Shown one piece after another: positions 1 through 5,423 of a stretch of DNA of 9,173 bases. The notes beneath the pieces are model-generated. The model did not search any database. It worked only from the letters and a program-made list of their open reading frames with translations, and had not been told where the DNA came from. The position numbers and the translations under genes are program-made. Position 1 is the first letter of the stretch. Each line of letters starts with the position of its first letter. Source of the stretch: Spirochaetales bacterium (GTDB lineage Bacteria > Spirochaetota > Spirochaetia > ARS1246); assembly GCA_018644745.1 (NCBI GenBank), contig JABGPX010000505.1:1-9173 (forward strand). Reading direction: 5' to 3'.

Positions 1-134
1 CTTTCGCGCTCGATTGTCAGCTCTTTGCTTTTGGCGAGCATGTTTGAGATCAAGGAAATTAACGAGGTAGCAATCATTCCGCCAACGCCAACTATACCAA
101 CAATAGCTGTCCAATTCGTACCTGTATCTGACAC
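1..134 (-). CDS. Small membrane-anchored protein, N-terminal part only (cut by window edge)
   Basis: I do not recognise this gene. A GTG start at 134-132 is preceded by a good AAGGAG ribosome binding site (143-148 on the opposite strand) eight bases upstream, and the frame stays open to the window edge (44 codons). The N-terminus is short and polar (MSDTGTNW). A glycine-rich hydrophobic stretch of about 24 residues follows (roughly residues 8-31, TAIVGIVGVGG onward), then a charged segment, AKSKELTIERE. This looks like a single membrane anchor leading into a cytoplasmic helix or coiled coil. It lies 19 bases downstream of the DUF2321 gene on the same strand, so the two are probably cotranscribed as the distal part of the element. 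The rest of the protein lies outside the window, so its function cannot be assigned. Confidence 0.6.
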   Translation of the reverse strand, partial: MSDTGTNWTAIVGIVGVGGMIATSLISLISNMLAKSKELTIERE

Positions 135-153
135 TTAGCTGACTCCTTTTTTC

Positions 154-627
154 CTAATCTCCAAGAAATATCTTTTTAGCTGTCTCGCTCGCCGCATCAA
201 CCATGAAGCTTCGGATAGCGGGACCCGCAGTATCTCTTACTTTGAGATAAAGCATTTTCATTCTTGTAGCTGCGATCTCTGTTCTTGGATTATCAGTTAT
301 GACAGTATCTATGCTGCTCCTAAACTTCTCTCTGTCGTCGTCAGAAAACTCATCTACTTCATCAGCAAGCTCCTTCAAAGCTTCCATTCGGGCAGTGGTC
401 CATGGATACGGGGTACCGCAGTGATGGCAAAAAGAAGGAAGATCAAAGCTTCCACCAAGCCCTAAATAACCTCCTCTAATGTGTTCATTACATGATAGGC
501 ATACCGAGATCGTTTCTTTTCCGCACTTAGAACAGAAATCGGAGTTGTGTTGAGGATATTTTTGAGTAAACGCGTTTATCTTATGACCATTTAGACAAAT
601 CTGAGCAACATCATAGCCATTTGACAT
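154..627 (-). CDS. DUF2321-family zinc-ribbon protein
   Basis: This 157-residue protein matches the pattern I know for DUF2321: an N-terminal YDVAQICLNGH segment followed by paired cysteine knuckles. The metal-binding candidates are C11/H15, C32/C35 (FCSKCG), C43/C46 (VCLSCN) and C67/C70 (FCHHCG), which would make two stacked zinc ribbons in residues 1-75. A PYPWT motif follows at about 73-77, as in the family. The C-terminal half (about 80-157) is helical and charged with no motif I recognise. There is no signal peptide or membrane segment, so it is probably cytoplasmic. The ATG has a GAGG site five bases upstream. DUF2321 has no established biochemical role that I know of. Its position behind a Rep-like gene and ahead of a membrane protein suggests element cargo or an accessory replication or defence factor, but that is inference. 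The family call is fairly sure; the role is unknown. Confidence 0.75.
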   Translation of the reverse strand: MSNGYDVAQICLNGHKINAFTQKYPQHNSDFCSKCGKETISVCLSCNEHIRGGYLGLGGSFDLPSFCHHCGTPYPWTTARMEALKELADEVDEFSDDDREKFRSSIDTVITDNPRTEIAATRMKMLYLKVRDTAGPAIRSFMVDAASETAKKIFLGD

Positions 628-694
628 GTAGTCCTCTTTTTTTTTATTAGTCTTGTCTTTCTTGATTCATAATAGATCCCAATGTATTAGATCG

Positions 695-1666
695 TCAATC
701 ATAGAAGTCCAATGCATCTGTTAGCTCTTCCATCGGCCGAAACACTTCTGGATTCGAATTAACGACACCACCATAGGTCTTGATCCACCGCCTCGCAGTA
801 GACTCCGGCAATCGGGTACGAAGGTATGCAGCTACGCCGTCAAAATCTCTATGCTCCTGAAGAAGATCATTCCATTCGCGGCGGTACCGCTCTTCCAGCC
901 AATCATCATTTGGTATCTCAATATCTTGTTTCTGCCATACATTTCGAAAAGTATCTGCATTGACGGACTCATGGCATTGAAGCACCTCTCGGATCGTCGG
1001 AGGTTCTTTCTTTCGGATCTTAAGATATTTTTTTATCATCTCAGCCGATTCGAGTTTTAACTCGATTCTAACAACATCACGAAATAACTCATCCTCACAC
1101 TGCCGACACCTATGGCGTTTAATCTCACGATACTTATCATACAAAGTAAGGTAAAAGCGGTGCCGTTTATCTTTATTGTATGTCGAAAACCTAACCGATT
1201 CTTTGTGATAGGGCGTGCGATTTATTTTATCTGGAATTGGAATACTACGAAGAGCATATAAGTAAATTTGAGGATCATGGGATAATAGCAGATCATCGGT
1301 TACATGGACTTCGGAAACACAACCATAATTAAGTAGAAGTTCAACATCCAACTCTACATCGGTAATCGAGTTTATTCTTTCAAGCGCGTATTCAATGTTC
1401 TCGCAGTTCAATTTTTCCGGATACCTTTTACCGAGTATTTCGCTTGTAATCAGTAAGTATGCTTTTTGCCTATTCTCATTCGCGTATAAATAGGTGAGTC
1501 CCGGTAACCCAATTTCCTCTTTTCGATAATTTGGTATTTCTTTAAAACAGCTAAGAGGAGCATGTATCCGTAACAGGTCAGCTGTTAGTCCAACTCGCTC
1601 AGAAAGTGACGGAAACCGCAGCCTCCTATTACTGTTTAGGTGACGCTCATCGCCTTGTTTCGTCAT
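695..1666 (-). CDS. Putative phage/plasmid-type replication initiator (Rep, gene II/X-like)
   Basis: A 323-residue protein resembling replication initiators of the filamentous-phage gene II/X and Rep_trans type. The supporting features are a VSEVHVTDDLLLS strand (about 117-129), where such proteins usually have a motif of the type [VI]xRxDxxxDL; a RFYLTLYDKYREIK segment (about 170-183), matching the lYDKxxE pattern; and a VVRIELKLES segment (198-207), matching the conserved lRiElrLk strand. The C-terminus (about 274-298, FDGVAAYL to RRWIKTYG) looks like a helix-turn-helix that could bind an origin. I see no clear HUH metal motif and cannot name the catalytic tyrosine with confidence. The start codon lies inside the preceding small gene (20-base overlap), implying coupled expression. 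A gap of 67 bases separates it from the DUF2321 gene. If correct, it would nick or melt the element's origin after excision. It could instead be a DNA-binding protein of another kind. Confidence 0.55.
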   Translation of the reverse strand: MTKQGDERHLNSNRRLRFPSLSERVGLTADLLRIHAPLSCFKEIPNYRKEEIGLPGLTYLYANENRQKAYLLITSEILGKRYPEKLNCENIEYALERINSITDVELDVELLLNYGCVSEVHVTDDLLLSHDPQIYLYALRSIPIPDKINRTPYHKESVRFSTYNKDKRHRFYLTLYDKYREIKRHRCRQCEDELFRDVVRIELKLESAEMIKKYLKIRKKEPPTIREVLQCHESVNADTFRNVWQKQDIEIPNDDWLEERYRREWNDLLQEHRDFDGVAAYLRTRLPESTARRWIKTYGGVVNSNPEVFRPMEELTDALDFYD

Positions 1667-1835
1667 GATTGGTTCCGGTGTTTCCGGTTGTTTTTACACG
1701 CTCGCAATATGAGCGTTCGATCAAGCTCGGGCGGCCAGCATGAAGCTTCACAGTAATGGTCAAATCGCCGAACGGAAACTCAGCAGATTTCCGCAATAGC
1801 CAGTTGACAATTGAATCGGCATCTTTCTGTGTCAT
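1647..1835 (-). CDS. Small DUF2292-like protein
   Basis: A protein of 62 residues (MTQKDADSIV onward). The chosen ATG at 1835-1833 overlaps the TGA of the upstream helix-turn-helix gene as ATGA, a classic arrangement for translational coupling; a longer reading from 1874 would overlap that gene by more than 40 bases and is less likely. The core FGDLTITVKLHAGRPSLIERS resembles the DUF2292 pattern of small phage and element proteins (FGsvtitv..GrvvqIE). It would form a small beta-rich domain, probably cytoplasmic, of unknown function. The 3' end overlaps the Rep-like gene by 20 bases, so the helix-turn-helix gene, this one and Rep look like a single translational unit. The family resemblance is from memory and only moderately sure. 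Confidence 0.55.
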   Translation of the reverse strand: MTQKDADSIVNWLLRKSAEFPFGDLTITVKLHAGRPSLIERSYCERVKTTGNTGTNHDETRR

Positions 1836-2041
1836 CTTCGACCCCCGACAGGTACCGAATGCTCGGAAATCCATTTCATAAGGATGTCGGGATCAAAGCG
1901 GACTAATCTCCCGATCTTAATGAATGGGATTCGACGCTCCATCACCCAACGACGGAGGGTAGGTTCTGAGATGTTTAAGATTTTTGCTGCTTGCTGGTAG
2001 GTAAGCAGCTTTTCGAATGTAGTATTTTTATCAACGATCAA
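1832..2041 (-). CDS. Helix-turn-helix DNA-binding protein, excisionase (Xis) type
   Basis: A 69-residue protein with a MerR/excisionase-type winged helix-turn-helix (HTH_17). The core LLTYQQAAKILNISEPTLRRW (about 12-32) is followed by the wing, IPFIKIGRLVRFDPDILMKWI (about 38-58). Proteins of this size beside tyrosine recombinases usually act as recombination directionality factors and often also as repressors. The start chosen is TTG at 2041-2039, which has a strong AAGGAG six bases upstream. An in-frame ATG at 2095 would add 18 residues but has its best ribosome binding site 17 bases away. A GTG at 2143 would lie upstream of the predicted transcription start. The gene is preceded by a strong promoter, an operator-like inverted repeat and a structured leader (annotated separately), so its expression is probably tightly controlled. 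Its stop overlaps the next start. Confidence 0.75.
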   Translation of the reverse strand: MIVDKNTTFEKLLTYQQAAKILNISEPTLRRWVMERRIPFIKIGRLVRFDPDILMKWISEHSVPVGGRR

Positions 2042-2126
2042 GGTATTCTCCTTGATTAAAGATATCTTTCCATACGGAAAGATTGTGACAAGCATTGCAC
2101 CTGCCGCCCACTCTCCTTGATCGTTG
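2032..2126 (-). promoter_or_regulatory. Structured 5' leader with mutually exclusive stems over the Xis-type gene start
   Basis: In the transcript, segment A (2126-2115, CAACGATCAAGG) is a perfect 12-base complement of segment C (2043-2032), which contains the TTG start codon. Segment B (2056-2050, ATCAAGG), which carries most of the ribosome binding site, is a perfect 7-base complement of part of C with a 6-base loop. A:C and B:C pairings exclude each other. Between A and B lies an independent hairpin with an 8-base perfect stem and 4-base loop (ATCTTTCC and GGAAAGAT at 2083-2064). Segments A and B also share a direct repeat, ATCAAGGAGA. These repeats are seen directly; a role in translational control is inferred. 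Confidence 0.5.
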
Positions 2127-2134
2127 TTATAATA

Positions 2135-2163
2135 ATAATACACAAATATGTTTTATGCGTCAA
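2135..2163 (-). promoter_or_regulatory. Sigma70-type promoter for the Xis-type gene and downstream operon
   Basis: On the - strand a TTGACG -35 box (2163-2158) is followed after exactly 17 bases by a TATTAT -10 box (2140-2135). Transcription would start near 2128, almost exactly at the first base of the leader segment that can pair with the gene start. This would drive the helix-turn-helix, DUF2292-like, Rep-like and probably the DUF2321 genes independently of the integrase. The boxes are near consensus; use of the promoter is inferred. Confidence 0.6.
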
Positions 2164-2194
2164 CTAAAACGTAGTAACACATAAAACAATATTT
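2144..2194. repeat. Operator-like inverted repeat overlapping the Xis-gene promoter
   Basis: Perfect 9-base arms, tgttttatg (2149-2157) and cataaaaca (2180-2188), extend with a one-base bulge to about 14 pairs (2144-2157 with 2180-2194). The right-hand arm in transcription order falls in the spacer between the -35 and -10 boxes, and the other lies just upstream of the -35. Arm centres are about 31 bp apart, roughly three helical turns. This fits a repressor operator or excisionase site. It lies directly after the integrase stop codon, so it could also fold as a weak A/U-rich hairpin at the end of that message. Confidence 0.45.
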
Positions 2195-2197
2195 TAT

Positions 2198-3358
2198 TTA
2201 TGCTCCTTGCTTGTATTTTGAGAAATCAAAAACCTTCATTTGGACTTCAGCTACATCGGATAGGTCATCTGTATGATAATACAATTGCGTCATCTCTTCT
2301 GATAAATGCCCCGTGAGCCGCTGGATCTTTTGTAACGGAATACGGCTTTCAATTAATAGGCTGTTGAAAAAATGTCTATGGGAATGAAAGTGAATGCTTC
2401 GTCTTGTCCGTTCTTCCTGGGTGATAGGTGGATCAAGTTTTGTTAGCATCTCTGCGAATGCTCTTGTCGCCCGGATATGCTCCATTGGCTTTTCTTCCGT
2501 TCTCTTTGTAAAAAGTAGATAGCTATCGGGGGATATCCATGGGCTTGTTTTTAAAAGCTCTTGGATTGCAGTTTCAGCCGAATCAGGGATTGGTACCGTT
2601 CGCGATCGCTGGCCGTTTTTCAACCCAGGCTTGAATGCACGTCTTCTGCTACTCCATGAACCAGTTATCTTGATATATCCAGGTATAATATTCCTACGCT
2701 TAATTCCAAGCACTTCGCCGAGACGGAATCCAGTTGATGCGGCAATAAGATTTGCAACATAGCATCTATGGTCCTCCCACTCCAGCGCGAAAAGCCGTGA
2801 TACTTCATCTTGAGTTAATATCCCGGTCTCCTTTTGGTTCAGTCCAGCTCTTTGTATACGCGGTAACGCTCGGAGTAGATGGGCTTCCTCAGCGGTTTGG
2901 AGGATTGCGCGAAGGCAGCCGAGAGCTTTGTTAATTGTGCTCCCAGCATACCCTTCCTTGTACATTGTGTTCCGAAACCACTTAACCTTAGAGGTATCGA
3001 TCTCGGTTAGCAGGTTATTGCCGAGAAGCCGGCCGATATGGTGATCTGTAACGGATTGATTGCATTTGCATTGCTCGGAGGAGCATCTCAGACCGGCACT
3101 TTTCTTATCCGTTGCCCATTCGCCGTCCCAATCGAAGAAGCCTTCCGCGAATTCTGACACTTTGCGCCTATGCTGGAACGGTATGGATCCGGATTGCAAG
3201 TACTTCCAAGCCTTCGCTTCAGCGCGTTTCCTGTTCGTTTCTCCGGTAGACCGTCCGGCGGTGTAGCTTCCATCCGGGCGCAAGTAATGGGAGTAATAGA
3301 TCGGCAATCCTTTTTTTCTGGGGCGTTTGTACAGTTTGAAGGGTCTTTTTTCCGGCAT
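2198..3358 (-). CDS. int: Tyrosine recombinase / site-specific integrase
   Basis: A 386-residue integrase of the phage/element type that would catalyse insertion and excision through a 3'-phosphotyrosyl intermediate. The N-terminal 55 residues (FKLYKRPRKKG, LRPDGSYTAGRSTGE) form a basic, beta-rich arm-binding domain. A SAM-like core-binding domain covers about 65-165. The catalytic domain follows, with R212 (TGFRLGE), the basic region around K247-R253, H325 and R328 (HSHRH), H351 (LTGH) and nucleophile Y360 (LYYH; Y361 is the alternative). All catalytic boxes are present, so the enzyme looks functional. The ATG at 3358 is chosen because AAGGAG lies six bases upstream; a start 13 codons earlier has no such site. 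The core-binding region holds an unusual C92/C97/C99/H106/H107 cluster. Its place next to the 3' end of tRNA-Phe indicates that this tRNA is its attachment site. Confidence 0.93.
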   Translation of the reverse strand: MPEKRPFKLYKRPRKKGLPIYYSHYLRPDGSYTAGRSTGETNRKRAEAKAWKYLQSGSIPFQHRRKVSEFAEGFFDWDGEWATDKKSAGLRCSSEQCKCNQSVTDHHIGRLLGNNLLTEIDTSKVKWFRNTMYKEGYAGSTINKALGCLRAILQTAEEAHLLRALPRIQRAGLNQKETGILTQDEVSRLFALEWEDHRCYVANLIAASTGFRLGEVLGIKRRNIIPGYIKITGSWSSRRRAFKPGLKNGQRSRTVPIPDSAETAIQELLKTSPWISPDSYLLFTKRTEEKPMEHIRATRAFAEMLTKLDPPITQEERTRRSIHFHSHRHFFNSLLIESRIPLQKIQRLTGHLSEEMTQLYYHTDDLSDVAEVQMKVFDFSKYKQGA

Positions 3359-3370
3359 TGTGCACTCCTT

Positions 3371-3409
3371 TGACCTATGTACCAGAAAACTGGTCACATT
3401 TTGGTCACA
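3371..3409. repeat. Iterated GGTCA half-sites upstream of the integrase gene
   Basis: Two identical 8-base direct repeats, tggtcaca at 3391-3398 and 3402-3409, are spaced 11 bases apart, about one helical turn. An inverted half-site, tgacc, lies at 3371-3375, next to the integrase ribosome binding site. The left direct repeat also forms an accag/ctggt inverted pair (3381-3394). The arrangement fits arm-type integrase or excisionase sites, or an operator controlling int. The repeats are visible; the role is inferred. Confidence 0.4.
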
Positions 3410-3458
3410 CTAAGGTGGTTTTGCACGACGCCGGTGTGTCCGGTAGTCGAATGATAGA

Positions 3459-3493
3459 GGCAGTAAGCCGTTATCGATAAACGACTTACTGCC
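3459..3493. repeat. Hairpin just downstream of tRNA-Phe
   Basis: Perfect 9-base arms, ggcagtaag (3459-3467) and cttactgcc (3485-3493), enclose a 17-base segment that can add about four more pairs after one mismatch. It begins 11 bases past the tRNA 3' end. On the tRNA strand it could act as a transcription terminator, but the bases after the stem are not a T-run (TCTATCATTC), so an intrinsic terminator is doubtful. It could also be a recombination or operator element. Confidence 0.45.
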
Positions 3494-3503
3494 ATTACAT
3501 CTG

Positions 3504-3576
<73 letters not shown>

Positions 3577-3589
3577 ACTGTAAGGCTGA

Positions 3590-3618
3590 TTTATATATTT
3601 TGAGCGAAATATTGTCAA
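3590..3618 (-). promoter_or_regulatory. Sigma70-type promoter of tRNA-Phe
   Basis: On the - strand a perfect TTGACA -35 box (3618-3613) is followed after 17 bases by TATAAA (3595-3590). The expected start near 3583 leaves a leader of about seven bases before the mature tRNA 5' end. It shares a 101-base divergent spacer (3577-3677) with the FliG-like gene; on the + strand I see no promoter of comparable quality. Confidence 0.7.
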
Positions 3619-3677
3619 GAGATATTTCCGTATAAACCGCCATTGTCGTACCCGACGGTGCTTGTTATGATGAAAAA

Positions 3678-4805
3678 ATGAAAAGGATCGACAAGGCATT
3701 GAAGTTTTATAAAGCGTCGCGTGGAGAGTCGGCAGAAAAAAATGCCGACGCGCCATCCATTGAAACCGAGAAGGTTGAGAAGAAAATCCATGGTCTCATA
3801 CGTGAGTCCGGTACCGGCGGCGGCGCAAGCCGTGCGGCGAAATTTCTCATGCTTCTCGGGAAATCCGACGCCGCCGAAATTCTCAAACATATGTCGGATG
3901 AAGAGGTAGAGGTCCTAACACGCGAAATCTCTGATACAAAGCGAATTGGCAAACAGGAAGCAGGGGAGATCCTTGGCGATTTTCATGTGAAGAAGGCAAA
4001 AGGGGGAACCTCTCGAAAAGGCACCGACGTCGCGCGAAGGATGCTCGAGAACGCCTTTGGAAAAGAAAAGGGAAGCCAGATATATCGTAAAGCCGTGCCG
4101 TTCGAAATCGATAATCCCTTTTCATTTCTCGAAGATTTTGAGTTTCCTCAAATACTCATGCTGCTGAAGCGGGAATCAGATTCAGTAATCAGTGTCATCT
4201 TACCGTATATGGATTCCCGTAAAGCGTCGATGATACTCGAAGCCCTCCACCCGAAGCTGCAGATGAAAGTCGTTGGCCGCATTGCCCGGATGGAAAAAGT
4301 CTCGCCGGATGCATTACTAAAGGTTGCTGAGGCGCTCAGGGAGAAGATTAGAAAACAAGGCAGGCTTGTTACCGAGGAGATCGATGGACCAAAGGTTCTC
4401 GCGGAGATTCTCGCTTCTATGTCAGGAGCATCAGAGAGAGAAATACTTGCGAATATCGACTCGTATCACCCTGAGATATGTGAAGAGATCCGTGAGCTGC
4501 TGTTTACCGTGGAAATAATATTTCAGATGGATGATCAGGATTTCCAGATGGTGCTCCGAGATTTTTCCGAAGAAGAGATAGCTGTGTTGATGAAGGGAAA
4601 AGAAGAGCCGATTCGTGCAAGGTTCCTCGAAAGTATTTCCGAACGACGGCGGCAGATCGTGAATGAGGAAATGATTCGGCTTGGTCCAATGAAAAGGAGC
4701 GAAGTCGATAAGGCAACCAGAGAGTTCATTGAATACATCCGAGAGCTTGCCGATGAAGGTAAGGTGTTACTTCAAAGAGACAGAGAGCATCTGGAAGAAG
4801 TGTAG
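3678..4805 (+). CDS. Divergent FliG-like flagellar motor switch protein (FliG1-type paralogue)
   Basis: A 375-residue protein with the three-part FliG layout after a charged 45-residue N-terminal extension. The N domain is at about 52-102 (RAAKFLMLLGKSDAAEILKH). The middle ARM domain is at about 116-225 (GTDVARRML, FSFLEDFEF, MEKVSPDALLKV). The C domain is at about 236-365, with DDQDFQMVLRDF, LMKGKEEPIRARFLES and a GPMKRSEVDKA segment matching the family GPvrlsdVe. Canonical FliG links the FliF ring to FliM and meets the stator. Key motifs are altered: the FliM-binding EHPQ is ESDS (166-169), the MFxF hinge motif is LFTV (275-278), and the usual DDR is DDQ. It is therefore probably the second, accessory FliG of spirochaetes rather than the main torque protein. 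In Borrelia, FliG1 loss impairs swimming in viscous media. The ATG has only a weak ribosome binding site. The family call is sure; the role is less so. Confidence 0.82.
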   Translation: MKRIDKALKFYKASRGESAEKNADAPSIETEKVEKKIHGLIRESGTGGGASRAAKFLMLLGKSDAAEILKHMSDEEVEVLTREISDTKRIGKQEAGEILGDFHVKKAKGGTSRKGTDVARRMLENAFGKEKGSQIYRKAVPFEIDNPFSFLEDFEFPQILMLLKRESDSVISVILPYMDSRKASMILEALHPKLQMKVVGRIARMEKVSPDALLKVAEALREKIRKQGRLVTEEIDGPKVLAEILASMSGASEREILANIDSYHPEICEEIRELLFTVEIIFQMDDQDFQMVLRDFSEEEIAVLMKGKEEPIRARFLESISERRRQIVNEEMIRLGPMKRSEVDKATREFIEYIRELADEGKVLLQRDREHLEEV

Positions 4806-4831
4806 CCGGTTTCTGACGAACCAAATCGGGG

Positions 4832-4847
4832 TTTACCAGATGGTAAA
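4832..4847. repeat. 16-bp perfect palindrome between the FliG-like and TM2 genes
   Basis: The 7-base arms tttacca and tggtaaa surround a central ga. The loop is too short for an RNA hairpin, so a protein-binding operator or chance is more likely. It lies 35 bases before the TM2 gene start in a 76-base spacer; I see no clear terminator there, and the -10-like TAAAAT overlaps the right arm. Confidence 0.3.
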
Positions 4848-4881
4848 ATCGCTGTAAAGTCCGTCAGTGGAGGGAAATACG

Positions 4882-5409
4882 GTGTATTCAACCTTTATAG
4901 CATATGTGCTTTGGTTTTTCGGCGGTTTGGGCACTTTGGGATTTCACAGATTTTATCTGGGAAAGATCGGGACCGGTGTCCTCTATTTTGTTACCGGCGG
5001 TCTCGCGGCGGTCGGCAGTATCTATGATTTTTTTACTCTGCCGATGCAGGTCCGCGAGGCGAATCTTACTGCAAAGTACCGTAGAGCATTAGAGTCTGAC
5101 CAGCCAAGGCAGGACGGCCGCGAAGAGCTCCGGCGGGATTTTCGCCGCGAGATAGGCCGCACCCGGGAGACCAGCGGAGATTCTATCGAACGGGTAATTC
5201 TCCGAACCGCGAAAAAGCATGACGGAATTGCCACACCAGCGGAAGTGGCGCTGGAAGGTAATATCTCTCTTGATGATGCTAAAAAGCATCTCGAGCAGCT
5301 GGTTTCCAGAGGTTACGCGGACATGCGCGTTACTAAATCCGGAAGCATTGTATACTTGTTTTCTGACTTTATTACCGACGACGTCGAAACCCAATTGGAA
5401 GATTTTTAA
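4882..5409 (+). CDS. TM2-domain membrane protein with C-terminal winged-helix-like domain
   Basis: A 175-residue protein. The N-terminal TM2 domain (about 5-62) has two membrane helices, AYVLWFFGGLGTLG and GVLYFVTGGLAAVGSIYDFF, joined by the family signature GFHRFYLGK, and ends in DFFTLPMQVREAN as TM2 proteins typically do. A charged linker rich in Arg and Glu follows (about 63-98). A helical segment (100-163, SIERVILRTAKKHDGIATPAEVA to SGSIVYLF) then resembles a winged helix with a beta wing. The start is GTG at 4882, which has GGAGG eight bases upstream; a GTG at 4867 lies ahead of that site and is rejected. It probably sits in the inner membrane with the C-terminal domain in the cytoplasm. 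Only 14 bases separate it from alaS, so they are likely cotranscribed. Function is unknown. Confidence 0.8.
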   Translation: MYSTFIAYVLWFFGGLGTLGFHRFYLGKIGTGVLYFVTGGLAAVGSIYDFFTLPMQVREANLTAKYRRALESDQPRQDGREELRRDFRREIGRTRETSGDSIERVILRTAKKHDGIATPAEVALEGNISLDDAKKHLEQLVSRGYADMRVTKSGSIVYLFSDFITDDVETQLEDF

Positions 5410-5423
5410 CAACCGGAGACATC

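Noticed and set aside
2042..2143. Longer GTG start (2143) for the Xis-type protein
   Set aside because: It would begin upstream of the predicted transcription start, and the extra residues (MYYYYNN) translate promoter sequence. The TTG at 2041 has a far better ribosome binding site.
1..3500. A second attachment site inside the window
   Set aside because: I looked for another copy of the tRNA-Phe 3' segment in the element and saw none; the far end probably lies beyond position 1.
3667..3681. Mini reading frame MMKK ending in TGA over the FliG-like start
   Set aside because: It is only four codons, has no ribosome binding site, and is likely a chance product of an A-rich start region.
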